Of a stretch of 64,000 bases of DNA, positions 51,918 through 59,724 are shown piece after piece. Both the position numbers and the translations under genes were made by a program. Origin of the DNA: Paenibacillus spongiae (GTDB lineage Bacteria > Bacillota > Bacilli > Paenibacillales > Paenibacillaceae); contig NZ_CP091430.1 of the NCBI RefSeq assembly GCF_024734895.1, positions 664,501 through 728,500 of the forward strand, given 5' to 3'. A model generated the notes under the pieces. The model was not told the DNA's origin. It saw nothing but the letters and a program-made list of their open reading frames with translations, and ran no database searches. Within the stretch, counting starts at the first letter, position 1, and every line of letters starts with the position of its first letter.

Positions 51918-52201
51918 AAGTTTTTTGCGACACTGCCTTGGCGTACTTCGAAGCGAGCGAAAAACTTACTTCGGAAGCATGGACCAAGTTTTTTGCGATA
52001 CTGCCTTGGCATACTTCGAAGCGAGCGAAAAACTTACTTCGGAAGCATGGACCAAGTTTTTTGCGAACTGCCTTGGCATACTTCGAAGCGAGCGAAAAAC
52101 TTACTTCGGAAGCATAAGCCAAGTTTTTTGCGATACTGCCTTGGCATACTTCGAAGCGAGCGAAAAACTGACTTCGTAAGCATGGGCCAAGTTTTTGCGA
52201 C
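51918..52201. repeat. 68-bp tandem repeat array in the acnA leader
   Basis: Four copies (51918-51985, 51986-52053, 52054-52120, 52121-52188) and a partial fifth (52189-52201) are nearly identical; the third has lost one base. Each begins AAGTTTTTTGCG and contains CGAAAAACTT about 40 bases later, so each can form a hairpin with an AT-rich stem around a TTCGAA loop region. The array lies in the 5' untranslated region of acnA, between its promoter and ribosome site. A frame stays open through it by chance. Confidence 0.9.
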
Positions 52202-52299
52202 CCCTAAGAACAGGGGCCAGATTGGGAGCTGCTTGATGAGTGAGCGAGTGTAGAGCCCGCTTTCAAGCATTCCCCCATTCGTGTTTCAAGAAGTAGTTC

Positions 52300-52325
52300 G
52301 TTTCACTGTATGAAACACAATTTCA
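52300..52325. promoter_or_regulatory. Palindromic operator candidate at the acnA promoter
   Basis: GTTTCA-CTGTA-TGAAAC (52300-52316) is followed by an overlapping TGAAA-CACAA-TTTCA (52311-52325). It lies just downstream of the acnA -10 box. The first unit has the same arms and spacer length as the site at the iclR promoter. Confidence 0.65.
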
Positions 52326-52342
52326 TAAAAGCGACTACTCTT

Positions 52343-52371
52343 AGTATAGCGCTTTTTCAGTGCTTTCGTAA
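52343..52371 (-). promoter_or_regulatory. Promoter of acnA
   Basis: On the minus strand TTACGA (52366-52371) and TATACT (52343-52348) are 17 bases apart. The start would be near 52336, giving a leader of about 440 bases. Confidence 0.6.
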
Positions 52372-52503
52372 AGCCGAAATAACCGTTTTTGTACGCTTTG
52401 ACGATGGTATTTAGCGGATTTCGAACATTCCTCATGATTTTGCCCAAAGCCTCATATAATGAACCAACTTACCCGCTCATTAGTCCTGCAGGGAGGAATC
52501 GTC

Positions 52504-53640
52504 ATGCCGCGAACGGGAAATAAAGTCAAAAGGTCTGGAAGCCGAAACGCTGTCGCCTCTAACCGGAGCGCCGCCGCTGCTGGCCGGAGTATAAGCCGTG
52601 ATGCGGAGGCTGCGCCGGAAGGCTGGAAAGCCACGGTACGCGAATATGTGAAGCTGTACAATCAAACGGAGATCGACCGTTATACCCCTGCCTTGAGCGA
52701 GCTTGTCAAAGATCGAGACCACCTGTCCCGCCTTGGCAACCGCTTGGAGCGGATGCGCGAAGCAGAGCTGATGCGGGGGGTGACGCCATCGAAGAGCGAA
52801 ACTCGCGCAGGGCTTCTGCGCATTAGCGAGTCGAGCTCGGGCTCGGAGGTCTCGGTCCTCCTGGAGCTGCACGTTGCAAGAACCATGGAGCAGCATGGGC
52901 GCACCTATTTGGAGGAAAGGTGCGAACGCGAACGTCTCTGGCTGGCTTCGGACGAGGGCGTTTACCGGATTGTGCGAATCGAGCCGCTGGTCCTCGAACG
53001 CCGCCCTCGCTACGGCTTGCAGCAAGAGACGCTGTATTCGCCCGACGACCATTCGGAAGAAAACTACAACATGGCCTCGGTCCCCTTTATAAATGTTGAC
53101 ATGATGCCTCATTTTAAACAACAGCGCCAAGGTATCCGTTACCGGCGCGATTTGGCAGCAGCCTATGCCGACCGGTGGTGGAACGAGCCTAATCCGGCAT
53201 ACGAGAATTTCGACGTCAACTGCACGAACTATGTATCCCAGTGCCTCTTTGCAGGGCAAGCGCCGATGAATTATACTGGTAAAAGGGCTGCGGGCTGGTG
53301 GTATCGGGGGCGCAGCGGCGGCCGCGAGCAGTGGTCGTACAGCTGGGCTGTATCGAATGCGCTGCACCTTTATCTGGCGGCGAACAGGCGCGAAGGGCTG
53401 CGGGCAACCGTGGTGGACTCGCCGGAAGAGCTTGCCCTCGGCGATATTATCGTCTATGACTGGGGGGGCGATGGCCGTTACCAGCATAGCACGGTCGTCA
53501 CTGCCTTTGATTCGGCCGGAATGCCGCTCGTGAATGCGAATACCGTTGCCAGCCGCCACCGTTATTGGGATTATCGGGACTCTTATGCTTGGACGGAGCA
53601 AACGCGGTACCGCCTTTTTCATATTGCGGACGAATTGTAA
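52504..53640 (+). CDS. Amidase-domain (PF12671-type) protein
   Basis: The C-terminal part (about 205-378) has the putative amidase domain seen in Firmicute spore and wall proteins: YRRDLAAAYADRWWNEPNPA, then FDVNCTNYVSQCLFAGQAPM with the catalytic Cys, and DGRYQHSTVVTAF with the His. The roughly 200 residues before it (EYVKLYNQTEIDRYTPALSE at the start) form an NTF2-like or helical part that I cannot name. No signal peptide is visible, so it may be cytoplasmic or spore-related. ATG at 52504 follows AGGGAGGAATCGTC; ATG at 52459 has no site. It may act on cell-wall peptides, which is inference. The gene is transcribed divergently from acnA. Confidence 0.82.
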   Translation: MPRTGNKVKRSGSRNAVASNRSAAAAGRSISRDAEAAPEGWKATVREYVKLYNQTEIDRYTPALSELVKDRDHLSRLGNRLERMREAELMRGVTPSKSETRAGLLRISESSSGSEVSVLLELHVARTMEQHGRTYLEERCERERLWLASDEGVYRIVRIEPLVLERRPRYGLQQETLYSPDDHSEENYNMASVPFINVDMMPHFKQQRQGIRYRRDLAAAYADRWWNEPNPAYENFDVNCTNYVSQCLFAGQAPMNYTGKRAAGWWYRGRSGGREQWSYSWAVSNALHLYLAANRREGLRATVVDSPEELALGDIIVYDWGGDGRYQHSTVVTAFDSAGMPLVNANTVASRHRYWDYRDSYAWTEQTRYRLFHIADEL

Positions 53641-53698
53641 TAAGAATGCATTGTAAGCCATCTATCGTGGGAAATTATACGTAACCGGAGGATTAGCC

Positions 53699-54799
53699 AT
53701 GGGTGAGAAAGTGCGCGTGGGGCTCGTTTATGGAGGGCGCTCGGGCGAACACGAAGTTTCGTTGCAAACCGCATTAGCGGTCATGAAAGCATTTAATTAT
53801 GACAAATACGAAATTATACCTTTCTATATTACAAAGGCAGGAGAATGGCGCTCAGGAGGGACGCTGCTTGCGCCGCCGGCCGAAGTGGAGACGCTCCGCC
53901 TTGCAGGTGATCGTACAATATCCGGGACGGATGCTTTAATGCCTTTATTCGCGGGGCTATCCGGCAGGTCCGATGTGGAGCCGATCGACGTGGTTTTCCC
54001 GCTGCTGCACGGCACGTTCGGGGAAGACGGAACCATTCAAGGTATGCTGGAGATGGCGAACATTCCTTACGTAGGCGCCGGCGTACTCGCTTCGTCCGTC
54101 GGTATGGACAAGATTATGATGAAGAAGGTGTTCGCACAGGAAGGATTGCCGCAGTGCATCTTCCGGTATTTTAACCGGACGCAATGGGAGAAGGATCCCG
54201 CCTTTTTTATTATGGAGATTGAAGTGGCGCTCGGCTATCCATGTTTCATCAAACCGGCTAATCTGGGCTCCAGCGTCGGGATTTCCAAAGCGGGCAGCCG
54301 CGAGGAGCTGATCGCCGCGATCGATTACGCGCTTCGCTTCGACCGCAAGGTCATCGTGGAAGAATTCATCGATGCGCGGGAAATCGAAGTGAGCGTGCTG
54401 GGCAATGACGAGCCGCGCGCTTCCATACCGGGCGAGATTGCTTCAACGAATGAATTCTACGATTATAAAGCCAAATATACGGACGGCAAGTCCACGATGC
54501 ACATACCGGCGAATATTCCGCAAGAGACGGCGGAAGCGGTGCGCGACATGGCGCTTCGCGCATTCCAGGCGATTGACGGTTCAGGGTTGTCCCGGGTCGA
54601 CTTCTTCCTTCGCAAGGAGGATGGGCGGCTCTTCATTAATGAAGTGAATACAATGCCGGGCTTTACCCCGTACAGCATGTATCCGCTAATGTGGAAGGAA
54701 ACCGGCATTCCATACGCCGAGCTGCTGGACACGCTCATCGATCTGGCCGTTAACCGCCACGCGGAGAAGCAGCGGATCGATTTCGGCGGCAAAGAATAG
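53699..54799 (+). CDS. ddl: D-alanine-D-alanine ligase
   Basis: This 366-residue ATP-grasp enzyme joins two D-alanines for peptidoglycan. The N-terminal motif is GLVYGGRSGEHEVSLQTA, then VVFPLLHGTFGEDGTIQGML. FIKPANLGSSVGISKAGSR and VEEFIDAREIEVSVLGND mark the ATP-grasp fold. The C-terminal metal and substrate region is SRVDFFLRKEDGRLFINEVN followed by TMPGFTPYSMYPLMW. Start: GGAGGATTAGCC before the ATG. The Tyr/Phe residue that sets vancomycin-type specificity cannot be judged safely here, but the motif layout is of ordinary Ddl. Confidence 0.96.
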   Translation: MGEKVRVGLVYGGRSGEHEVSLQTALAVMKAFNYDKYEIIPFYITKAGEWRSGGTLLAPPAEVETLRLAGDRTISGTDALMPLFAGLSGRSDVEPIDVVFPLLHGTFGEDGTIQGMLEMANIPYVGAGVLASSVGMDKIMMKKVFAQEGLPQCIFRYFNRTQWEKDPAFFIMEIEVALGYPCFIKPANLGSSVGISKAGSREELIAAIDYALRFDRKVIVEEFIDAREIEVSVLGNDEPRASIPGEIASTNEFYDYKAKYTDGKSTMHIPANIPQETAEAVRDMALRAFQAIDGSGLSRVDFFLRKEDGRLFINEVNTMPGFTPYSMYPLMWKETGIPYAELLDTLIDLAVNRHAEKQRIDFGGKE

Positions 54800-54852
54800 A
54801 CCGCACTTATAACGAATTATAGGATCAATATGGGATGAAAAACGCAGTGCAG

Positions 54853-54937
54853 GCGGAATCTAATTCTTCCGCATTGCTAATGTTCCCGGATTTCCCCGTC
54901 CTTGAATGATCGTGTAAACGGATGGAATCCGGGAACA
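54853..54937. other. Structured intergenic RNA region (two hairpins)
   Basis: GCGGAA-tctaattc-TTCCGC (about 54853-54872) is followed by TGTTCCCGGATT (54881-54892) and its exact complement AATCCGGGAACA (54926-54937) with a loop of about 33 bases. No U-run follows the larger hairpin, so it is not a classical terminator. The rest of the 331-base gap between ddl and the 55131 gene is unremarkable. Confidence 0.5.
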
Positions 54938-55130
54938 AAGGGACTCGAGCCTGCGTAGACATTGCGCTGCTTAATGGCCGTAAGGCTGCTTGACTGCGGT
55001 GACAGGAGTCCTTCTATACATGTCTTTGATGGCATCGATTGAACCGCCGTCCGAGGGTTCAAGGTTTCTAAGCAGGCAGGACAAGCTTCACCGTTAGAAC
55101 GATAAGGCTGATGAAACGGAGGCTGGAGAA

Positions 55131-55448
55131 ATGGGATTTCAAACGGAGTTTAATTCGGTCTGCAAGTTCAAGTCCGCGCAAGAGTTTTACGAGCTGATGG
55201 AGTACGGGAAGTGCAAAATGGTCAAGAGCGGCTTCCGCGTGTATCCGACCGGTCAGAAGGTGATTGCGTATACGCCGGAGAATGAAGCGGCCGCTATCGT
55301 CCGCATTTCGGCATCGATCGCCGAAATCAATTTTCAAGGCAGCGAGATCACATCCGTTGAGATGGAGCTTGTGCGGAAGCTGACGGAGGAAGAAGCGCGG
55401 ATACAGACTGCGCTGGCGCACGAGATGTTTTTCGGGGATAAGGAATGA
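55131..55448 (+). CDS. Small protein translationally coupled to uvsE
   Basis: This 105-residue soluble protein (FNSVCKFKSAQEFYELMEYG, then SGFRVYPTGQKVIAYTPENE, a C-terminal helix LVRKLTEEEARIQTALAHEM) has a clear gene context: GGAGAA before the ATG and a stop that overlaps the uvsE start (ATGA). I do not recognise the family. Because translation is coupled to the UV endonuclease, a role in UV-damage repair or its control is plausible but unproven. Confidence 0.72.
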   Translation: MGFQTEFNSVCKFKSAQEFYELMEYGKCKMVKSGFRVYPTGQKVIAYTPENEAAAIVRISASIAEINFQGSEITSVEMELVRKLTEEEARIQTALAHEMFFGDKE

Positions 55449-56464
55449 TCGTCCGCTTCGGCTTCGTCGCGATGACCATGATGCTGGAGAATGCGTCGCC
55501 TTCCAGAACGATGACGTTCGCCAGCTTCTCTAAGCTGGCTGACCGGGAAGCAGCGCTGCGGAAGCTGGAGCGGATCTCCGAAGAGAATTTACATAACACA
55601 TTGCGATTGCTGCGCCATTGCATCGCGCATGACATTAAGGTATACCGTTTCTCTTCCAAGCTCATACCGCTGGTTACGCATGAAGCGTTAGCGGATTGGC
55701 AGCCTTGGCCCGCGCTCGCGGACGGCTTTGCCGAGATCGGTAAGTTCGTGAAGGCAAGCGGAATGCGGGTTTCATTCCACCCGGATCATTTCTGCGTATT
55801 CAGTACGCCGCGGCCGGAAGTGCTCGACAAGTCCAAGCAGGATTTGGCATACCATCTGCAGATGCTGGACGCGATGGGGCTGGACGAGCAGGCCAAATGC
55901 AATATCCATATCGGTGGAGCTTATGGTGACAAGAGGAGCTCGGCAGAGCGGTTCGTGCGGCAGTTCGGCTCCTTGACGGACCGCATCCGCAGCCATGTTA
56001 CGCTCGAGAACGATGACAAGACGTTCACGGCGCGCGAGACGTTGGAGGCGTCAGAGGCGGTAGGTACGCCTATGGTACTGGACATCCATCACCATGCCGT
56101 GAATGATGGCGAAGAAAGCGATGCGGCGCTATATGGAGACCTGTGGCCGCGAATAATGCGTACTTGGAATCCCCAGTATGACGGGGAAGGCAAGGCCTCA
56201 TTCGATGGCCGGCTGGCGCCTAAGCTCCATATATCCAGCCCCAAGAACGAGAAGGATCCGAGAGGTCATGCCGACAATGTCGACGCCGGGCCGGTGGTCC
56301 GGTTCCTGCGCGAGGTGGCGGGCTCGGCCGATCGTCTCGACTGCATGCTGGAGGCTAAACGAAAGGATGCGGCGCTGATGCTGCTTATGGAAGATATGCG
56401 CTCGCTCGAAAAGGCCGGCGAAGGCGTTCGTGTCATCGACGGTGCGACCGTCGAAGTGTTCTAA
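55445..56464 (+). CDS. uvsE: UV DNA damage endonuclease
   Basis: This 339-residue TIM-barrel enzyme nicks DNA 5' to UV lesions as an alternative to the UvrABC route. Characteristic features are RISEENLHNTLRLLRHCIAH, MRVSFHPDHFCVFSTPRPEV, KCNIHIGGAYGDK, ENDDKTFTARETLEASEAVG and MVLDIHHHAVN, which carry the metal-binding His, Asp and Glu residues. Start overlaps the stop of the preceding small gene by four bases. UvsE is found scattered among Firmicutes, often spore formers exposed to sunlight. Confidence 0.95.
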   Translation: MIVRFGFVAMTMMLENASPSRTMTFASFSKLADREAALRKLERISEENLHNTLRLLRHCIAHDIKVYRFSSKLIPLVTHEALADWQPWPALADGFAEIGKFVKASGMRVSFHPDHFCVFSTPRPEVLDKSKQDLAYHLQMLDAMGLDEQAKCNIHIGGAYGDKRSSAERFVRQFGSLTDRIRSHVTLENDDKTFTARETLEASEAVGTPMVLDIHHHAVNDGEESDAALYGDLWPRIMRTWNPQYDGEGKASFDGRLAPKLHISSPKNEKDPRGHADNVDAGPVVRFLREVAGSADRLDCMLEAKRKDAALMLLMEDMRSLEKAGEGVRVIDGATVEVF

Positions 56465-56559
56465 ATTGCGCGGACAAGCTTGATATTCTGCGCGAAATGA
56501 AGTATTTTTGGTAACAGATCGAACTATATTTCCCATCAGGGAGAGGGGGATTTTACGTT

Positions 56560-57330
56560 ATGAACGGACTGATGAATGGTAAGAATGTGATTGTTATGGG
56601 TGTCGCGAACGACCGCAGTATTGCATGGGCGATTGCGCAGTCGTTGGCTGCTCAAGGCGCGAAGCTTGCTTTTACATACGAGAACGAACGGGTTGAAGAA
56701 CGTGTACGCAAGCTGGCCGATACGATTCCGGGCTCTATCCTGCTGCAATGCAACGTAACGGTCGATGAGGAAATCGAAGCGCTTGCTGCGCAAGTAAAGG
56801 AGCACTTCGGCGTGCTTCACGGGCTTGTGCACAGTATCGCCTTTGCCAAGTCGGAGGAACTGAGCGGCATGTATGTCGATTCGTCGCGCGCAGGCTTCGC
56901 GCTTGCGCATGATATTAGCGCCTACTCGCTTACGGCGGTTGCACAGCGCCTCTACCCGCTGATGACGGAAGGCGGCAGCATTATGACGATGACGTACCTC
57001 GGTGCGGAACGCGCGCTTCCGAACTACAACGTCATGGGCGTTGCCAAAGCGGCTCTGGAAGCATCGGTCCGCTACCTGGCGGCCGATCTTGGACAATTCA
57101 ACATCCGCGTGAACGCGGTATCTGCCGGTCCGCTTCGGACGCTTGCGGCTAAAGGCATCAAGGACTTCAACTCGATTCTGCATCAGGTGGAAGCGAAGGC
57201 GCCGATGCGCCGCGCAACGGATGTTTCAGAAGTCGGCGATACGGCCATGTTCTTGCTGAGCCATCTCTCCCGCGGCATTACGGGCGAGATCATCTATTGC
57301 GATAACGGTTATAACATCGTAGGCATATAG
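56560..57330 (+). CDS. fabI: Enoyl-[acyl-carrier-protein] reductase (NADH)
   Basis: This 256-residue SDR-type enzyme catalyses the last step of the fatty acid elongation cycle. The cofactor site is VIVMGVANDRSIAWAIAQSL. The Y-x6-K active-site pair is YNVMGVAKAALEASVRYLA; the preceding Tyr lies in the SIMTMTYLGAERALPNYN segment. The C-terminal AGPLRTLAAKGIKDF and GDTAMFLLSHLSRGITGEII match FabI rather than FabL. The ATG at 56560 follows GAGAGGGGGATTTTACGTT with a rather long spacer. I see no clear FapR site upstream. A bidirectional terminator follows. Confidence 0.95.
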   Translation: MNGLMNGKNVIVMGVANDRSIAWAIAQSLAAQGAKLAFTYENERVEERVRKLADTIPGSILLQCNVTVDEEIEALAAQVKEHFGVLHGLVHSIAFAKSEELSGMYVDSSRAGFALAHDISAYSLTAVAQRLYPLMTEGGSIMTMTYLGAERALPNYNVMGVAKAALEASVRYLAADLGQFNIRVNAVSAGPLRTLAAKGIKDFNSILHQVEAKAPMRRATDVSEVGDTAMFLLSHLSRGITGEIIYCDNGYNIVGI

Positions 57331-57345
57331 ACCATAAGAGATGAC

Positions 57346-57387
57346 CGACCGCTTTCCGGCCGCACCGGAAAGCGGTCTCTCGTTTTT
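57346..57387. terminator. Bidirectional terminator after fabI
   Basis: ACCGCTTTCCGG and CCGGAAAGCGGT form a perfect stem, followed by TTTTTT on the plus strand; it also ends the minus-strand 57387 gene. Confidence 0.9.
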
Positions 57388-57611
57388 TAACGGGAAGTGT
57401 TGGCAGAACCGTTATCGAATGCGATAATTTGTTGTAGGGCCTTAATGATAGAGGGTGAAAGTTTGTTTCTGCCGACCGGCCTGTTTGTGCGCATAACAAT
57501 GGCATAGCCGGATTCGTCCAGCTTGCATCCATCGAGGAAGACATGTTTTGCGTCGGTACTGGTTATAAAAATCGTTAACGGCTGCGACAATCCATTCCAT
57601 GAACGATTCAC
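57387..57611 (-). CDS. Possible small protein convergent to fabI
   Basis: A 74-codon minus-strand frame begins with GTG at 57611 and reads SQPLTIFITSTDAKHVFLDG, CKLDESGYAIVMRTNRPV, then SPSIIKALQQIIAFDNG. The composition and the beta-then-helix order look like a real protein, and it stops exactly at a bidirectional terminator. Against it, the start lacks a good ribosome site and the length is small. I do not recognise the family. Confidence 0.5.
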   Translation of the reverse strand: MNRSWNGLSQPLTIFITSTDAKHVFLDGCKLDESGYAIVMRTNRPVGRNKLSPSIIKALQQIIAFDNGSANTSR

Positions 57612-57660
57612 GAGTTAAATAATGGACATAATGAAAGTGTCAGAGGAAAGAAGGGACGTT

Positions 57661-58482
57661 GTGATAGAGCTTGTACTGCTGATTCTTCTGGGGCTGGTTG
57701 CGGCCGTGTTCGGAAGTATTGTCGGTCTTGGCGGCGGTATTATCATCGTGCCGGCGCTCATGCTGCTCGGCCCGCAGCTGACGGGGGCGGAGATCGATCA
57801 CGCGACTGCGGTCGGAACCTCGCTCGCCGTGCTCATCGTAACGGCGCTGGCTTCCACATTGACGTATGCGAAGCAGAAGAGGGTCGACTTCAAGAGCGGC
57901 TGGATGCTCTTTATTACGAGCGGTCCGGCAGCCATGGTAGGTTCGGCCTTAACCGGCAGTCTGAAGAACGGCGTCTTTCAATTGGTATTCGGCGTGTTCA
58001 TGCTGTTGATGGCAGCCCTGCTTATCGCGCGCGACTATATGAAGCCGATTGTCAGGCAGTGGCCGGTACAGCGGACATTCACGGATGCCAATGGCATCAC
58101 GCATACCTACGGATATGCGGTATTGCCCGCCCTGGCCGTCGGTCTTGGCGTCGGGTTGATATCCGGATTATTCGGAATTGGCGGCGGCTCGCTGTTCGTG
58201 CCCGTCATGGTGCTCCTCTTCCGGTTTCCGCCGCATCTGGCGACAGCGACGTCGATGTTCGTTATTTTCTTATCGTCCATATTGGGAAGCGGTGTTCACG
58301 CATGGCTCGGCGAGACGGATTATTGGCTCGTGCTGGCGCTTGTGCCGGGGGCTTGGATTGGCGGGAAGCTCGGCGCGTATATAGCAAGCCGTATGACCGG
58401 CAAGAAGGTACTATGGCTTCTGAGAGTCACGCTCGTTCTGTTGGCCGTGCAGTTGATCATCGAGGGATTCGCCCGCTTGTGA
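57661..58482 (+). CDS. TSUP-family (TauE/SafE) anion permease
   Basis: This integral membrane protein of about 273 residues has around eight helices in two related halves. The family motifs are visible: VFGSIVGLGGGIIIVPALML in the first half and GVGLISGLFGIGGGSLFVPV in the second, each with a GLGGG or GIGGG turn. Members export or import sulfite, sulfoacetate or similar anions. I prefer GTG at 57661, which follows AAGGGACGTT and begins at the first helix; ATG at 57622 adds a charged leader. It stands alone; the substrate is unknown. Confidence 0.88.
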   Translation: MIELVLLILLGLVAAVFGSIVGLGGGIIIVPALMLLGPQLTGAEIDHATAVGTSLAVLIVTALASTLTYAKQKRVDFKSGWMLFITSGPAAMVGSALTGSLKNGVFQLVFGVFMLLMAALLIARDYMKPIVRQWPVQRTFTDANGITHTYGYAVLPALAVGLGVGLISGLFGIGGGSLFVPVMVLLFRFPPHLATATSMFVIFLSSILGSGVHAWLGETDYWLVLALVPGAWIGGKLGAYIASRMTGKKVLWLLRVTLVLLAVQLIIEGFARL

Positions 58483-58570
58483 CGGCAGGGCTCGTACATT
58501 TGGGCGAAACTTTGTAAGGCAGGCAGCGTATAGTAGTAAGGCATCTAAACTGAACTCATAGGAAAGTAGT

Positions 58571-59434
58571 GTGATAGCCGTGAACGATCAGCAATCGAAT
58601 TTCGCGGTCGGAAGCAAGAGCTTTACCGCCGTGGCCATTAACTGCGCCGCTAAAGCGGGCGAATGGATCAAAACGAAATTGGGTAATTATACGAGTCTCT
58701 CATTGAAATATTCAGCACAGGATTTAGTTACGGAAGTGGACAAGGGCTCGGAAACGATGATCCGCAATCTCGTCCATACGCATTTTCCAAATCATTCGTT
58801 TCTGGGTGAAGAGGGGGTAGAGCCGGGACCGGAGGCTTCTGAGAAAGCGCTGCACCGGGTGCGGGACGAGGAATATCTATGGATCGTGGATCCAGTGGAC
58901 GGGACGACCAATTTCGTGCATGGCTTCCCGTTCTTCTCCGTCTCAATCGCGCTGGCGCATAAGGGAGAAGTCATCGTAGGGGTTGTGTACGATCCGATAA
59001 GAGACGAGCTGTTCGTCGCGGAGAAAGGGAAAGGTGCTTACGTGCATGGCCGCAGGATGGAAGTGGCGCAAGAGAAGGCATTGAGCGACAGCCTGGTGGC
59101 CACCGGCTTCCCGGCTGACCCGCATTATGCCCGGCCGATGAATATGAAGGGGCTGAATGCCATGGTACCGAAGGTGCGCAATATCCGGTCGGGCGGATCG
59201 GCTGCCCTGCATATGGCCTATGTTGCCGCAGGCCGGCTGAACGGCTTCTGGGAAATTGGCCTCAATGCCTGGGACTTGGCCGCGGGCGCGCTGCTTGTGA
59301 AGGAGTCGGGCGGAACCGTCACCGACACGAAGGGAGCCCCATACGATCTCGGCGTGCGTAACGTCGTAGCGACCAATGGTCTGATCCACGACGAGATGAT
59401 TGGCGAGCTGGATAAAGCGGGGGCAGCTGGTTGA
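58571..59434 (+). CDS. Inositol monophosphatase family protein
   Basis: This 287-residue Mg-dependent phosphatase has the family motifs: FLGEEGVEPG (Glu ligand), IVDPVDGTTNFVHGFPFFSV (about 105-125) and NAWDLAAGALLVKESGG near the C-terminus (about 237-253). The GTG at 58571 follows AGGAAAGTAGT closely; a second GTG at 58580 is possible. Substrates in the family include inositol, fructose-1,6-bisphosphate and PAP; which one applies here is not clear. Preceded by the TSUP permease on the same strand, but with a gap of about 90 bases. Confidence 0.9.
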   Translation: MIAVNDQQSNFAVGSKSFTAVAINCAAKAGEWIKTKLGNYTSLSLKYSAQDLVTEVDKGSETMIRNLVHTHFPNHSFLGEEGVEPGPEASEKALHRVRDEEYLWIVDPVDGTTNFVHGFPFFSVSIALAHKGEVIVGVVYDPIRDELFVAEKGKGAYVHGRRMEVAQEKALSDSLVATGFPADPHYARPMNMKGLNAMVPKVRNIRSGGSAALHMAYVAAGRLNGFWEIGLNAWDLAAGALLVKESGGTVTDTKGAPYDLGVRNVVATNGLIHDEMIGELDKAGAAG

Positions 59435-59561
59435 ATCCCGACGAAGCGTATTGCAAGGGCTAGCTGTGACAAGGAATTAGCGAGAGGCTGGAGTTAACGG
59501 CGAGAAGCTTGCGCTGCGATTCGGCATGCTACTGACAGCAAATATATTTTATGCAGCAAAG

Positions 59562-59600
59562 GATGCGCTCCTGTAGAGTAACGGGGGCGCATCTTTTTTA
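59562..59600 (+). terminator. Terminator
   Basis: GATGCGCTCC...GGGGCGCATC stem followed by TTTTTT, downstream of the phosphatase gene. Confidence 0.85.
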
Positions 59601-59628
59601 GTCCTCGGCTGACACGTAGTGATCCAGC

Positions 59629-59717
59629 CGCTGCTGTAAATCCCAAAAACGGCGTTACAGCTCGCCAAGCGAGTCCGCGGCGCGCTGTAAGATCCAACTT
59701 GGCGGTTACAGCGCGCG
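59629..59717. repeat. Two copies of a GCTGTAA/TTACAGC imperfect inverted repeat
   Basis: GCTGTAA (about 59632) to TTACAGC (about 59660), and GCTGTAA (about 59684) to TTACAGC (about 59711), each about 28-34 bases long and sharing ATCC and GGCG inside. They lie between the terminator and the DUF3995 gene on the minus strand, overlapping nothing coding. They look like a small repeated palindrome. Confidence 0.5.
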
Positions 59718-59724
59718 AATCTTC

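Noticed and set aside
51898-52122. Extension of acnA through the 68-bp repeats to a 980-residue protein
   Set aside because: The added residues repeat SKYAKAV-like units from non-coding hairpins; AGGAGG before the ATG at 51897 gives the family start.
51918-52201. CRISPR array or transposon ends
   Set aside because: Copies are head to tail without spacers and no transposase is present.
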